Of a stretch of DNA of 64,000 bases, positions 54,305 to 63,774 are shown piece after piece. Position numbers and translations under genes: made by a program. The notes under the pieces were generated by a model. The model did no database searches, was not told the DNA's origin, and worked only from the letters and a program-made list of their open reading frames with translations. The stretch covers positions 186,001-250,000 of the forward strand of contig CAWBOK010000001.1 in assembly GCA_963790415.1 (NCBI GenBank), read 5' to 3'. Position 1 is the stretch's first letter; each line of letters starts with the position of its first letter. Origin of the DNA: JAJZQZ01 sp963790415. GTDB taxonomy: Bacteria > Actinomycetota > Thermoleophilia > RBG-16-64-13.

Positions 54305-55009
54305 CTAGGGCTGCACGAGGTCACGGAGTCGCTCGATGGTGGCCGGCCCGATGCCCGGCACATCATCGAGTTCCTCCACCGCTGTGAACGGACCGTTGGA
54401 CTCCCGATACGCGACGATGCGCGCAGCCGTCGCCGGCCCGATGCCCGGTAGTTCGTCGAGTTGCGCCACGGTGCCCGTGCTCAACGACACGGGAGACGAC
54501 GAGGTGCCGGGCGTGAGCGCGGGGACGATGACACCGGCGCCTGAAGAGGCGTCGCCGCCGCTTCCACCCTCCGTGCTTTCACCCTTTCGGGGGACGAAGA
54601 CCCGCATGCCGTCGGCGACCGCGGCGGCCAGCGGCAGCGCCTGTTCATCGCCCCCTGGGCTCACCCCCCCGGCCTGCAGCAGCACCTCGAACACGCGGGA
54701 CCCGGCGTCCACCTCATAGACCCCCGGGCGGTTCACGGCACCCGCTACCTGTACGAAGACGGTTGGCCGCGTCGTGGTACTCGTCGCCGAACCGCTCCCC
54801 AAGCCACCCGCAGTCGATTCCGCGGACCCTGTCGCGGCCGACGATCCTCCCGCAGCCGAGAGGGTGGTGGCCGTACTGACGATGATGGCGGACTCCCCGT
54901 CCCCTCCGGAGGCATTTCCGGAAGAATGCAGCGTCCACGCACCCACCGAGAGCACCAGCAGGCTCGCGGCAGCGTAGGGAAGAATACGACGTAGTGGCAG
55001 ACCGACCAT
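54305..55009 (-). CDS. comEA: DNA receptor ComEA (SLBB plus helix-hairpin-helix)
   Basis: A 234-residue protein. A membrane anchor covers about 9-27 (ILPYAAASLLVLSVGAW), then a Ser/Thr/Gly-rich linker. An SLBB domain follows (VFVQVAGAVNRPGVYEV, GSRVFEVLLQAGG), a second flexible stretch, and a C-terminal helix-hairpin-helix pair (LDELPGIGPATAARIVAYRE, LDDVPGIGPATIERLRDLV). ComEA binds incoming DNA outside the membrane and passes it to ComEC, encoded next. Confidence 0.93.
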   Translation of the reverse strand: MVGLPLRRILPYAAASLLVLSVGAWTLHSSGNASGGDGESAIIVSTATTLSAAGGSSAATGSAESTAGGLGSGSATSTTTRPTVFVQVAGAVNRPGVYEVDAGSRVFEVLLQAGGVSPGGDEQALPLAAAVADGMRVFVPRKGESTEGGSGGDASSGAGVIVPALTPGTSSSPVSLSTGTVAQLDELPGIGPATAARIVAYRESNGPFTAVEELDDVPGIGPATIERLRDLVQP

Positions 55010-55100
55010 GGACAGAGGCTACGCCTCCGCCGCCCTGGAGGGCATCGGACTTTCGTCGCACGTTGGCGCCTCGGTCGGTTATGCCCCTGGGGACGTGTGC

Positions 55101-55136
55101 GAAGAGGCGGCCCCGCCGGAACGGGGCCGCCTCTTC
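55101..55136 (-). terminator. 15-bp perfect stem-loop after rubrerythrin gene
   Basis: GAAGAGGCGGCCCCG pairs perfectly with CGGGGCCGCCTCTTC around a 6-base loop, in the 205-base gap between rbr and comEA. It lies about 80 bases past the rbr stop. No T-run follows, as is common in GC-rich genomes. The rest of the gap holds nothing else I can assign. Confidence 0.6.
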
Positions 55137-55214
55137 AAGAGATCGATCGCGCTCGGCGATCGCCCGGTGGAACACAGTTCGCCCCGGATGGGCGCCAGCG
55201 GCGTCGGGAAGGTT

Positions 55215-55787
55215 CTAGTACGCCTCTACCCAGACCTCGAAGTGCTCCTGGGGATGCGTGCACGCCGGGCAGGTCTTCGGTGCTTCGGTACCTTCGTGCA
55301 CATACCCGCAGTTGTTGCACTTCCAGAACGTCGGCGCGGGCTTCTTGAAGACCTCGCCGGCCTCCACGTTCGCGAGGAGCTTGCGGTAGCGGCGCTCGTG
55401 ATAGGACTCCACTTCGGCGATCTGCCGGAACGCCGCCGCGACCTCTTTGAAGCCTTCCTTCTCGGCCACGTCCGCGAATTCCGGATAGAGGACGTCCCAC
55501 TCCTCGAGCTCACCGTTCGCGGCGGCCAGCAGGTTCTCAGGTGTGGTGCCCGCCGGGCCCGCCGGGTACGTGGCGGTTATCTCGACGGTGCCGCCCCGCA
55601 GGAGCTTGAAGAACACCTTGGCGTGCTCGCGCTCGTTCTCGGCCGTCTCCAGGAACAGGTTGCTGATCTGAACATATCCTTCTTTGCGAGCGATGGACGA
55701 GTAGTAGGTGTAGCGATTACGTGCCTGCGACTCACCCGCGAAGGCTTTGGCCAGGTTCTGTTCGGTCTGCGATCCTTTGAACTCCAT
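55215..55787 (-). CDS. Rubrerythrin
   Basis: A 190-residue protein from ATG 55787. The four-helix diiron domain has its Glu ligands in KAFAGESQARNRYTYY, FLETAENEREHAKVFF, NGELEEWDVLYP and QIAEVESYHERRY. The C-terminal rubredoxin-like knuckles are FWKCNNCGYVHEG and APKTCPACTHP. Rubrerythrin reduces hydrogen peroxide in anaerobes, taking electrons through its rubredoxin site. GGAGGAGAG precedes the start. It is 23 bases beyond the helicase stop. Confidence 0.95.
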   Translation of the reverse strand: MEFKGSQTEQNLAKAFAGESQARNRYTYYSSIARKEGYVQISNLFLETAENEREHAKVFFKLLRGGTVEITATYPAGPAGTTPENLLAAANGELEEWDVLYPEFADVAEKEGFKEVAAAFRQIAEVESYHERRYRKLLANVEAGEVFKKPAPTFWKCNNCGYVHEGTEAPKTCPACTHPQEHFEVWVEAY

Positions 55788-55809
55788 TCTCTCCTCCTTC
55801 TCTTGGTTG

Positions 55810-58137
55810 CTACGATTCCGCGGTCTGACCGCGCCCGCCCGACCGAGCCGGCTCGACCGAGATCTCCTTGCCTCGGAACATACTCTCGTGCATCTTCTCC
55901 ACGACCATCTCCGCGACACCTTTTCGCACTTCCAAGAACGCGAAGTTGTGCAGGAGATCGATGCGCCCTATGTCTTCCTCCTCGATGCCGGCCGTTTCGC
56001 GCACCAGCCGCTCGAGATCGTGCCGATCGACGCGCGCGCGCCGGCCGATGGAGAGGAAGAGCCTGGTCATCTGCTCCTGGGGAACCTCTTCAGACAGATC
56101 ACCCTGGCGCACGGCCAGCTCCTTGATGAGCGCAGCCGTGATGGTACGCAGGTCGTGGTCCATCTCCAGGCGGGCCACTATGGCCATCATGTCACCGAGA
56201 CCGGTCAGGTCGAGCGTCTCGATCAGGGCTCTCACTTGGTCGCGCAGTCGGAGCGCCCGCCGGATGCGGACCTCCTCCTGTGCCTCGATCAACGGCTCCT
56301 CGGTGGCCATCTGTACCTCGGGAGGCACCGGTGTCTCGGCTGCGACGGCCGCCTCGGCCTCCCGCATCCGCTCGAGCCACATCCGCGCGCCTCGCGGCTT
56401 CCACCGCCGCCCGAGCCTCGCGCTCGGCGGCCGTCGGTTCATCAGTGCCCTCGTGGTCACCGCCGGCGGCGTCCGCGTCGTAGGCTTCATCGTAGGCCGA
56501 CTCCACGAGGGCCTCATCTTCAATGCGCGCGGATTCCCTCAGCGGCCTCGTCGGCCGTCAGTCCACTCGATGCGCTTGCGCGCGTCGCGCATCGCATAGC
56601 GACGTTGCCGGCGCTCGGCCTCAGTGGAATCCTCACCGGTCTCAGGCAGCGTGAAGAACGGCTCCGCGGCCGGCTTCTCCAGTGGCGTCCTTCGAGGCGT
56701 CCGTCGCGCCCGCTCCAACACGGCGCCGACGTCGGGTCGGTTCCTGCAGCGTCTCTCCCGTCGCCCTCCACGGGCGACCCGAGAGGAGTGCCCACAACGT
56801 CGTCGCGGACGATCGCTACGTCGGCCATCGCCGCGTCGGCATCGCGCGTCGGCCATCGCCGCGCCGGCGATCGCCTCGCGCCCGGCGGGCGTCAGCTCTA
56901 TGATGGACTCTTCCTCGACCGCGCGGTGGCCGCGGCCCACCGCCCGGTCGGCCTCCCGCACCTTGCGCCGCGCGACAAGGTCGCCCGCTGCGGCTCGGCG
57001 ACGTTCCTCGACCTCACCGGTGGAGGGAAGCTCTCCCTGCTCGATCTGAGCCATCGAGAACTCCTGTATCCGCAGCAGATCCCAGTACTCGGCCGGCGTG
57101 ACGAACGTGATCGCCACGCCCGAACGGCCCATGCGGCCGGTCCGCCCGATGCGGTGCACGTACGCCTCCGGGTCCTGCGGGATGTGAAAGTTGATGACCC
57201 GGGTCACATGGCTGATGTCGAGCCCGCGGGAGGCGACGTCGGTAGCCACGAGATAGGCGAACTTCTGTTCTCGGAAGCCCTGCATGATCTGGTCGCGTTG
57301 CTGCTGCGTCAGGTCGCCGTGCAGACCCTTCCACGTCGTAGCCGCGGGACTTCAGCTTGCGCGTGAGCTTGTCGACGTTCCGCCTGGTGCGGCAGAAGAT
57401 GATGACCGAATCTTCCTCCCCCTCGTAGTCCAGCAGGCGCATGAGAGCGTCGATCTTCTCCTCTTCGGGCACTTCGTAGAAGATCTGCTCGGTGTCCTCG
57501 AGGGTGAGCGTCTCGGGCACGACCGAGATCGACTCCGGGTTCCGCATGTACTCCTGCGGAGATGCGACGGATATCGTCGGGGATGGTGGCCGAGAACAGC
57601 ATCGTCTGCCTGTCGGTGGGGCATTGCCGAAGGATGCGGCGGATATCGGGCAGGAAGCCCATGTCCAGCATCATGTCGGCCTCGTCCAGCACCAGGAGCT
57701 TGCACTCCGGAGAGGTCCAGCGTGCGCCGACCGAGGTGGTCCAGGATCCGGCCCGGAGTCCCCACCACCACTTGAACGCCCTTCTTGAGCGCGGTGATCT
57801 GCCGGTCGATGCGCTGCCCTCCGTAGATCGGCAACACCTTCTGACCGGAGAACAGGCACAGCTCGTGCAGCTCCTCGGCCACCTGGACCGCGAGTTCCCG
57901 GGTGGGACAGAGCACCAGTGCGCCCACGTGTGGGGCGTCGGCCGCCAGTCGTTCGGCCATGGGGATGCCGAACGCGGCGGTCTTGCCCGTGCCCGTCTGG
58001 GCCTGGCCAAGCAGATCGCGGCCTTCCAGGATCAGGGGGATGGCCTTCTTCTGGATGGGACTCGCTTCGACGAAGCCCATCTTGTGTATGGACTCGAGCA
58101 CAGGTGCGCTCAAGCCGAACTCCTCGAAATCGTTCAT
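55810..58137 (-). CDS. DEAD-box ATP-dependent RNA helicase (DeaD/CshA-like), multiple frameshifts
   Basis: ATG 58137 gives FEEFGLSAPVLESIHKMGF, the Q motif, AQTGTGKTAAFGIP (motif I), PTRELAVQVAEEL (Ia) and GTPGRILDHLG (Ib). Later frames add LVLDEADMMLDMGFLPDI (DEAD), LFSATIP (SAT), VIIFCRTRRNVDKLTRKL, LVATDVASRGLDISHVTRVI and YVHRIGRTGRMGRSG (VI). The C-terminus (RVDRHDLERLVRETAGI, VEKMHESMFRGKEISVEPA) looks like a DbpA-type RNA-binding domain. Breaks lie near 57700, 57570, 57335, 56860, 56730, 56540 and 56390. Likely a cold-shock or ribosome-assembly helicase; its ATG overlaps the upstream hydrolase stop. Confidence 0.88.
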
Positions 58138-58940
58138 GTCACCTTCTCTCGCGCTACCTTGCGCAGAAACGCCCGCAGGTAGAGGTTGGTCTCGTACGGG
58201 TTCTCGAGCATGGGAAAATGCCCTGCCCCGAGCAGCGACTTCTGCTGCGCTCCGGGGATCCACCACGTCAGCATATTGGCGATCTCGACGAAGTCGTGCA
58301 GATCCTCCTGCCCCGACAGGACGAACGTGGGGGCCTGCACTTCCGCCAACCGCTCCATATCGGTCGGCTCAGGCACGGGATAGTCGGCCTCGTCGAGCCA
58401 ATCGGCCCCGGAATAGCGCCGCGTCATCGCCTCCACCCGAGCGAACGCCTCGGGATGACGCTTCGCCGTCCATTCGGAGACCGGCGCCGCCAACCACGCA
58501 TCCACGGCCGCGCCAACCCCTTGCGTGCGGGCCAACCGTTGGCACTGCACCATGGAGTCGAGGAACGCCTCCGAATAAGGGAAGCCGCCCAGCCCGCTGG
58601 ACACGAAGACGAGTGACGCCACCCGTTCCGGCCTGCGCAGGGCCATGTCCATGATGACACCGCCCCCGCGGGAGTGTCCCACCAGGTGCGCCCGGGTCAC
58701 GCCGAGGTGATCCAGGAGCCCGGCGAGTTCGTCGCCCAGGTCGGACCAGCCGTAGCCCGTGGCCGGCGCGACGGAGTCACCGCACCCGCGCATGTCGTAG
58801 GCGATCAGATGGAACTCTTCGGCCAGAGGCAACTGCTCCGCCCACACCTCATGTGTCAGCCCAAAACCGTGCACCAACACCACCGGAGGGCCTTCTCCCT
58901 GTTCGGCGTAGTGCAGACCCAGCCTGTCGTCAAACGGCAC
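58134..58940 (-). CDS. Alpha/beta hydrolase
   Basis: From GTG 58940 (GGAGGG six bases upstream) a 268-residue alpha/beta hydrolase. The oxyanion strand is PPVVLVHGFGLTHEVW, the nucleophile elbow GHSRGGG, the acid GQEDLHDF and the histidine GAGHFPML. A cap domain lies between about 120 and 200. The start overlaps the upstream hydrolase stop by 11 bases, and its own stop overlaps the helicase start, so three genes are translated as a unit. Substrate unknown; the HGFG and cap pattern fits small esters or peroxide-type hydrolases. Confidence 0.88.
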   Translation of the reverse strand: MPFDDRLGLHYAEQGEGPPVVLVHGFGLTHEVWAEQLPLAEEFHLIAYDMRGCGDSVAPATGYGWSDLGDELAGLLDHLGVTRAHLVGHSRGGGVIMDMALRRPERVASLVFVSSGLGGFPYSEAFLDSMVQCQRLARTQGVGAAVDAWLAAPVSEWTAKRHPEAFARVEAMTRRYSGADWLDEADYPVPEPTDMERLAEVQAPTFVLSGQEDLHDFVEIANMLTWWIPGAQQKSLLGAGHFPMLENPYETNLYLRAFLRKVAREKVT

Positions 58941-59577
58941 GGGCGCCCTCCACAAGGAACTCCGCCACCGCATCGCCCACTCGATCGGCGAGACCGATGA
59001 AGAAATGATCCGCTCCGGCCACGGTGAGCATGCGCGGGTCGACGCCCACGCCACGCAACAGGGCTTCCACCTCTACCGGAGGAGCAATATCGTCGAGTTC
59101 GCCGCATACGGCCAAGATCGGCGCGTTGCGGGTTCCAAGAAGAGCGAAGAACGACGGCATCATCTCGTCCCAGTTGACCGGGAACGCCACCAAAGCAAGG
59201 CCCACGGCCGGCGTGCCCTCGATAACGGCCAATGCCGAAACGGCCGCGCCGAAGCTGTACCCGGCCACGGAGATCGCTAAGCCTCCGAGCAGGTGGTCGA
59301 GATAGGCGAAGGCCGCTTGGACGTCTCGGTATTCGTCGAGGCCGCTGTAGCTGCCGTCACTGCCGCCCACGCCGCGGAAGTTGAAACGCAACGTGACCAG
59401 GCCCCGGCGACGGCACGCACGAGCCACGTGGTGCACGACGGGCTGCACCATACTTCCGCCATAGAGAGGGTGAGGATGCGCCACAACAACGCCGCCGACA
59501 GCCGGCTGATCCTCGGGGTACTCGAGGAGACCTTCGAGCAGCCCTGCCTCACCTGTGAAGGATACGTCGGTCGGCAC
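58930..59577 (-). CDS. Alpha/beta hydrolase of the COG2945 family
   Basis: A 215-residue protein from GTG 59577. AHPHPLYGGSMVQPVVHHVA is the diagnostic COG2945 block; FNFRGVGGSDG, AGYSFGAAVSAL (nucleophile Ser), VCGELDDI and AGADHFF complete the triad. Function is unassigned for most of this family. No clear ribosome-binding site precedes the GTG: the 157-bp repeat ends only five bases upstream, so the original leader may have been replaced. A longer frame reaches into the repeat. Confidence 0.85.
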   Translation of the reverse strand: MPTDVSFTGEAGLLEGLLEYPEDQPAVGGVVVAHPHPLYGGSMVQPVVHHVARACRRRGLVTLRFNFRGVGGSDGSYSGLDEYRDVQAAFAYLDHLLGGLAISVAGYSFGAAVSALAVIEGTPAVGLALVAFPVNWDEMMPSFFALLGTRNAPILAVCGELDDIAPPVEVEALLRGVGVDPRMLTVAGADHFFIGLADRVGDAVAEFLVEGARAV

Positions 59578-59582
59578 TAGCG

Positions 59583-59740
59583 GGCTGTTGAAGAATGACG
59601 CTTCGCCGTCAGGGCGCGCTGGGCGAGGGCGAGACAAGGACGCAGGAAGCCGCTCGTAGCAGCGCTACGGGCGCGACCGAGGACGCCGTATCGCGCCGGC
59701 CAGTGCGCCCTGGGGGCCAAGGCTTCGATCTTCAACAGCC
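59583..59740 (-). repeat. 158-bp dispersed repeat with terminal inverted repeats, copy 2 (inverted)
   Basis: Ends are GGCTGTTGAAGA and TCTTCAACAGCC, a perfect 12-bp inverted repeat. Relative to copy 1 both arms have changed at the same two paired positions, so pairing is kept. One end is two bases from the yajQ stop codon and the other five bases from the next gene's start. Confidence 0.85.
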
Positions 59741-59742
59741 TC

Positions 59743-60234
59743 CTAATCCCGCATGTTGACGTACTGCAGGGGCATGCCGAAGTCCTCAGCCTTGAGAATG
59801 GCTATGACCTCCTGAAGGTCGTCCCGTTTCTTGCCGGTGATGCGAACCTCGTCGCCCTGGATGGCCGCCTGCACCTTCAGCTTCCTGTCCTTGATCACCT
59901 TGACGACCTTACGTGCGGTGTCCGTGTCGATGCCGGTAGTGACGGTCACCTCCTGGCGCACCATGTCGCCCGCCGCGCGCTGGGGCGTGCCGAACGTGAA
60001 GGCCTTGGTGTCGAGACCCCGCTTCACCGCCTTCGTGATGAGCATCTCGCCCAGGGCGCGCAGCCGCATGTCGTCTTCAGTCTGCAGTGCGACGGTGCCT
60101 TCCTTCCGATCGAGCTCGACACTGGTCTTCGAGCCCCGAAAGTCAAATCGGGCGGTTACTTCTTTCTTCACCAGGTTGACCGCGTTATCCATCTCCTGCA
60201 TGTCGACGCGGCTTACCACATCGAACGACGGCAT
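59743..60234 (-). CDS. YajQ-family nucleotide-binding protein
   Basis: A 163-residue protein starting MPSFDVVSRVDMQEMDNAVN at ATG 60234. VTARFDFRGSKTSVELD, TEDDMRLRALGEMLITKAVK, VVKVIKDRKLKVQAAIQGDE and VRITGKKRDDLQEVIA are highly conserved in YajQ (DUF520). Some members bind cyclic di-GMP and act as effectors; most are uncharacterised. Single gene; a start at 60246 would add four residues. Confidence 0.92.
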   Translation of the reverse strand: MPSFDVVSRVDMQEMDNAVNLVKKEVTARFDFRGSKTSVELDRKEGTVALQTEDDMRLRALGEMLITKAVKRGLDTKAFTFGTPQRAAGDMVRQEVTVTTGIDTDTARKVVKVIKDRKLKVQAAIQGDEVRITGKKRDDLQEVIAILKAEDFGMPLQYVNMRD

Positions 60235-60322
60235 AGGTAACCACACTCCTCGTGTGACGCTGGCGGTGCAAAGTGGCGGCGATCACCGCTCACTCACCGG
60301 AATGATAGCAGGCCCAGCCCCC

Positions 60323-61171
<849 letters not shown>

Positions 61172-61260
61172 GAAAGGAGGATAGCAGACCATCCTGTGCA
61201 GCTCGTCGGAGCGACACTGGGCATTGGGCCATCCGGCGACCGCGTCGGCTGTGGGAGACA

Positions 61261-61302
61261 TGGAGAGGCCCCTCAACCCATGCGGGTTGAGGGGCCTCTC
61301 CA
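61261..61302. repeat. 19-bp perfect inverted repeat with four-base loop
   Basis: GGAGAGGCCCCTCAACCC and its exact complement flank ATGC, and one more T-A pair extends the stem. No T-run follows on either strand. It could end an RNA transcribed leftward from the adjacent non-coding stretch. Confidence 0.7.
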
Positions 61303-61370
61303 CAACTTCCGAAGGGTACCTAGCTCCCCCAAGAGAGACACCCTCCATCAACCGGAACGGCGCAGACGGG

Positions 61371-61402
61371 AACGCTCCCGCTACCTTCCGTACCTGAGCG
61401 CT
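61371..61402 (-). ncRNA. SRP-RNA-like stem-loop (candidate)
   Basis: On the minus strand AGGTACGGAAGGTAGCGG matches E. coli 4.5S RNA AGGTCCGGAAGGAAGCAG at 15 of 18 positions, without gaps. It is closed by a 7-bp stem AGCGCTC/GAGCGTT. However, the normally invariant A in AGCAG is G here, and the short stem closing GGAA does not pair in the standard register. So this may be coincidence. Confidence 0.25.
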
Positions 61403-61611
61403 GCACGCCCCCCCAGGCGTTTCACGCTGCTCGACGCCGGCAAACCACGATGTGGTGAGAGTGGCCTTGCACTCGGCCCGGCCTGCGTCGCGAGTCCCAA
61501 TGTAGCAGTCTTGGCCGCGGCAGAGAACAAAAAGCCGCTGAACGGTCCCCATTGGGCGGTGAACGGGACACTGTCAACCCCCGATGGGCGCTGCGTTTAC
61601 TTGCCGATTTC

Positions 61612-63606
61612 CTACTTACCCCCGTCCAGAGAAGCCACTATCTCGGCGAGAGCCTCCCACTCCGGGTAGAGCCCTGCCAGATCATCCTTGAGCTGAGTAG
61701 CCTCCTCGCCGGCCGCGAGAAGCAGCTCGTAATCCGAGAAGTGGTCCGGGTCGGCCAACAGCTTCCCGAGTTCCGCCTGCCGCTGCTCCATGGCAAGGAT
61801 CTGCTTCTCGATCTGACGGTGACGGCGCTGCACATCCTTGCGCTCCTGATACGACAACGTGGCCACAGAACCGTTCCCCGAGGAATCTGCCGCGACCTTA
61901 TTCGCGGATGCCCGCGTCTCGTCCACCCGAGCCTTCTCGGCCCCGGCGGGCGACGGCTCGGTGTCGGGTCGCGCGTCGCGGTCCCGTCCCGATTTCCAGA
62001 TGTAGTACTCCCAATCACCCAAGTAGTGCGTCAGACGACCGTTCTGCACCTCGATCACTTTGGTGGCGATGGCGTTGATGAGATGACGATCGTGGCTGAT
62101 GAAGACCACGGCGCCCTCGAATTGCCGCAGGGCCTCGATCAGTACTTCACGCGAGGCCATGTCCAGGTGGTTCGTCGGCTCATCCAGCAGCAGAAGCCCG
62201 GCCGGATCGAGCAGCATATGCGCCAGCGCCAACCGCGCCTTCTCGCCCCCGGAGAGCACGCCGACCGGTTTGTCGACGTCGTCGCCGGTAAAGAGGAACG
62301 TGCCCAGGTAGCCACGAACCAGGAGGAGCTTGTCCACGGGAGCGGCCGCCTCTTCCATCGTCTTCAACACCGTCTTGTCGGGATCGAAGACTTCGAGTTG
62401 GTGCTGGGCGAAGTACTCCCGGCGGACGTTGTGGCCCAGTTTCAGGGACCCACCGTCGGGCTCGATGACACCCGCGAGTAATTTGAGCAACGTGGACTTG
62501 CCCGCTCCGTTCGGGCCCACAAGCGCGATCTTCTCGCCCCTCTCGATGACTAGACTGAGATCCCGATAGACTACCGTGTCGCCGTAAGCCTTGCGGACAC
62601 GCTTCAGCTCCGCCACCACCCGACCCGTCCGTCCTGGCTGGGGGAAACGGAACGTGATGCGCTTTCTCCGCATGCTCGGCGCATCGATGCGATCCATCTT
62701 GTCCAGCTGACGCACTTTCTGCTGCACCTGTTTTGCCTTGGTGTTCTTCGCGCGGAACCGGCGGATGAAACTCTCGGCCGAATCGATCTCGCGCTGCTGG
62801 TTCTTGGCCGCGTTCACCAGCGCCTCGTGGCGGAGTTCCTTCTCCACCTCGAAGTGGTCGTAATCACCCGTGTAGAGATCGAGGATGCCCCGATCGAGTT
62901 CGACGATGTGGGTGGCCATCCGGTTCAAGAAGTAGCGGTCGTGGCTGATGAGAACGAGGCTGCCGGTCCATTCGAGCAGGAACTCCTCGAGCCAAAGGAG
63001 GCTCTCCAGATCCAGGTGGTTGGTCGGCTCGTCCAGGAGAAGCAGGTCCGGCCGCTCCATGAGCAGACGGGCCAGAGCCACCCGCATGCGCCATCCCCCG
63101 GAGAGTTCGCGGATGGGCCTCTCGAAATCTTCGTCCCGAAAGGCCATGCCGCGCAGGATCGCCTGAGCGCGGGCCTCCAAAGCGTAGCCGTTGGCGGCTT
63201 CGAAAGCGGTCTGCAGAGCGCCCATCTCGTCAAGCAGTCGCTCGGGGTCGTGGTCGGCGGCATCGGCTCCACCGGCGTAGGCGGCGGCGATACGTTCGCC
63301 GAGGTCCTTGAGCCGATGCTCCATGTCGAGCACGCCGGCGAACGACGCCAGGACCTCTTCGATGACCGCGTGATCGGCGATCTCCTCGATCTCCTGGGGC
63401 AAGAAGCCTATGCGCAGGTCCTTGCGAGAGTTGATCTCTCCACCGTCGAGGGACTCGTCCCCGGCGATAACGCGCAACAGGGTCGTCTTGCCGGCGCCGT
63501 TCGGCCCTACGAAGCCCAGGCGCATGCCCGGTTTCACGTGCAGGCTCGCGCTGTCAAGGATGACCTGGGTGCCGAAGGACTTGGATATCTCGGTGATATG
63601 CAGCAT
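61612..63606 (-). CDS. ABC-F family ATPase
   Basis: A 664-residue protein with two ATPase domains and no membrane segments: GPNGAGKTTLLRVIAG, ELSGGWRMRVALARLL and LLLLDEPTNHLDLESL (first); GPNGAGKSTLLKLLAG, VLSGGEKARLALAHML and LLLLDEPTNHLDMASRE (second). The linker carries NQQREIDSAESFIRRFRAK. A C-terminal coiled coil (about 585-655, RRHRQIEKQILAMEQRQ) matches the YdiF/Uup group. These act on ribosomes or DNA rather than in transport. ATG 63606 starts MLHITEISKSFG; no strong ribosome-binding site. Confidence 0.93.
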   Translation of the reverse strand: MLHITEISKSFGTQVILDSASLHVKPGMRLGFVGPNGAGKTTLLRVIAGDESLDGGEINSRKDLRIGFLPQEIEEIADHAVIEEVLASFAGVLDMEHRLKDLGERIAAAYAGGADAADHDPERLLDEMGALQTAFEAANGYALEARAQAILRGMAFRDEDFERPIRELSGGWRMRVALARLLMERPDLLLLDEPTNHLDLESLLWLEEFLLEWTGSLVLISHDRYFLNRMATHIVELDRGILDLYTGDYDHFEVEKELRHEALVNAAKNQQREIDSAESFIRRFRAKNTKAKQVQQKVRQLDKMDRIDAPSMRRKRITFRFPQPGRTGRVVAELKRVRKAYGDTVVYRDLSLVIERGEKIALVGPNGAGKSTLLKLLAGVIEPDGGSLKLGHNVRREYFAQHQLEVFDPDKTVLKTMEEAAAPVDKLLLVRGYLGTFLFTGDDVDKPVGVLSGGEKARLALAHMLLDPAGLLLLDEPTNHLDMASREVLIEALRQFEGAVVFISHDRHLINAIATKVIEVQNGRLTHYLGDWEYYIWKSGRDRDARPDTEPSPAGAEKARVDETRASANKVAADSSGNGSVATLSYQERKDVQRRHRQIEKQILAMEQRQAELGKLLADPDHFSDYELLLAAGEEATQLKDDLAGLYPEWEALAEIVASLDGGK

Positions 63607-63662
63607 GACCACGGAAGGATAGCAGGAGTCCGGGCATGAGCATCGGACCCCACCCGAGAGGC

Positions 63663-63733
63663 ATGCTCCCGAGGCGGGCAACGTGAATGCTTCGAGTGGG
63701 CAGGTGGATGCTTCCGATGCGGGCAACCTGGGT
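63663..63733. repeat. Three degenerate tandem repeats in the divergent promoter region
   Basis: Three units beginning ATGCTCCCGAGGCGGGCAAC, ATGCTTCGAGTGGGCAGGTG and ATGCTTCCGATGCGGGCAAC, 21-26 bases each, lie between the ABC-F gene and the alcohol dehydrogenase gene. Spacing near two helical turns suits a multi-site operator. Confidence 0.6.
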
Positions 63734-63774
63734 ATGTGAAACTTTGAACGAGCCAAAGACGGAAGGAGTCGAAC

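Larger units (their letters stand above)
61172..61611. other. 440-base non-coding region between ABC ATPase and ABC-F genes
   Basis: Although frames stay open here because of high GC, none has family similarity. The region holds a 19-bp perfect hairpin (61261-61302) and a stem-loop resembling the signal-recognition-particle RNA core (61371-61402). There are also other short stems, for example CGGGA/TCCCG nearby. It may encode a structured RNA on the minus strand or be a leader of the ABC ATPase gene. Confidence 0.5.

Noticed and set aside
42300..57800. Programmed frameshifting as explanation for the many broken genes
   Set aside because: Breaks occur at different, unrelated sites, mostly in G/C runs and without slippery heptamers or shared structures; sequence error fits better.
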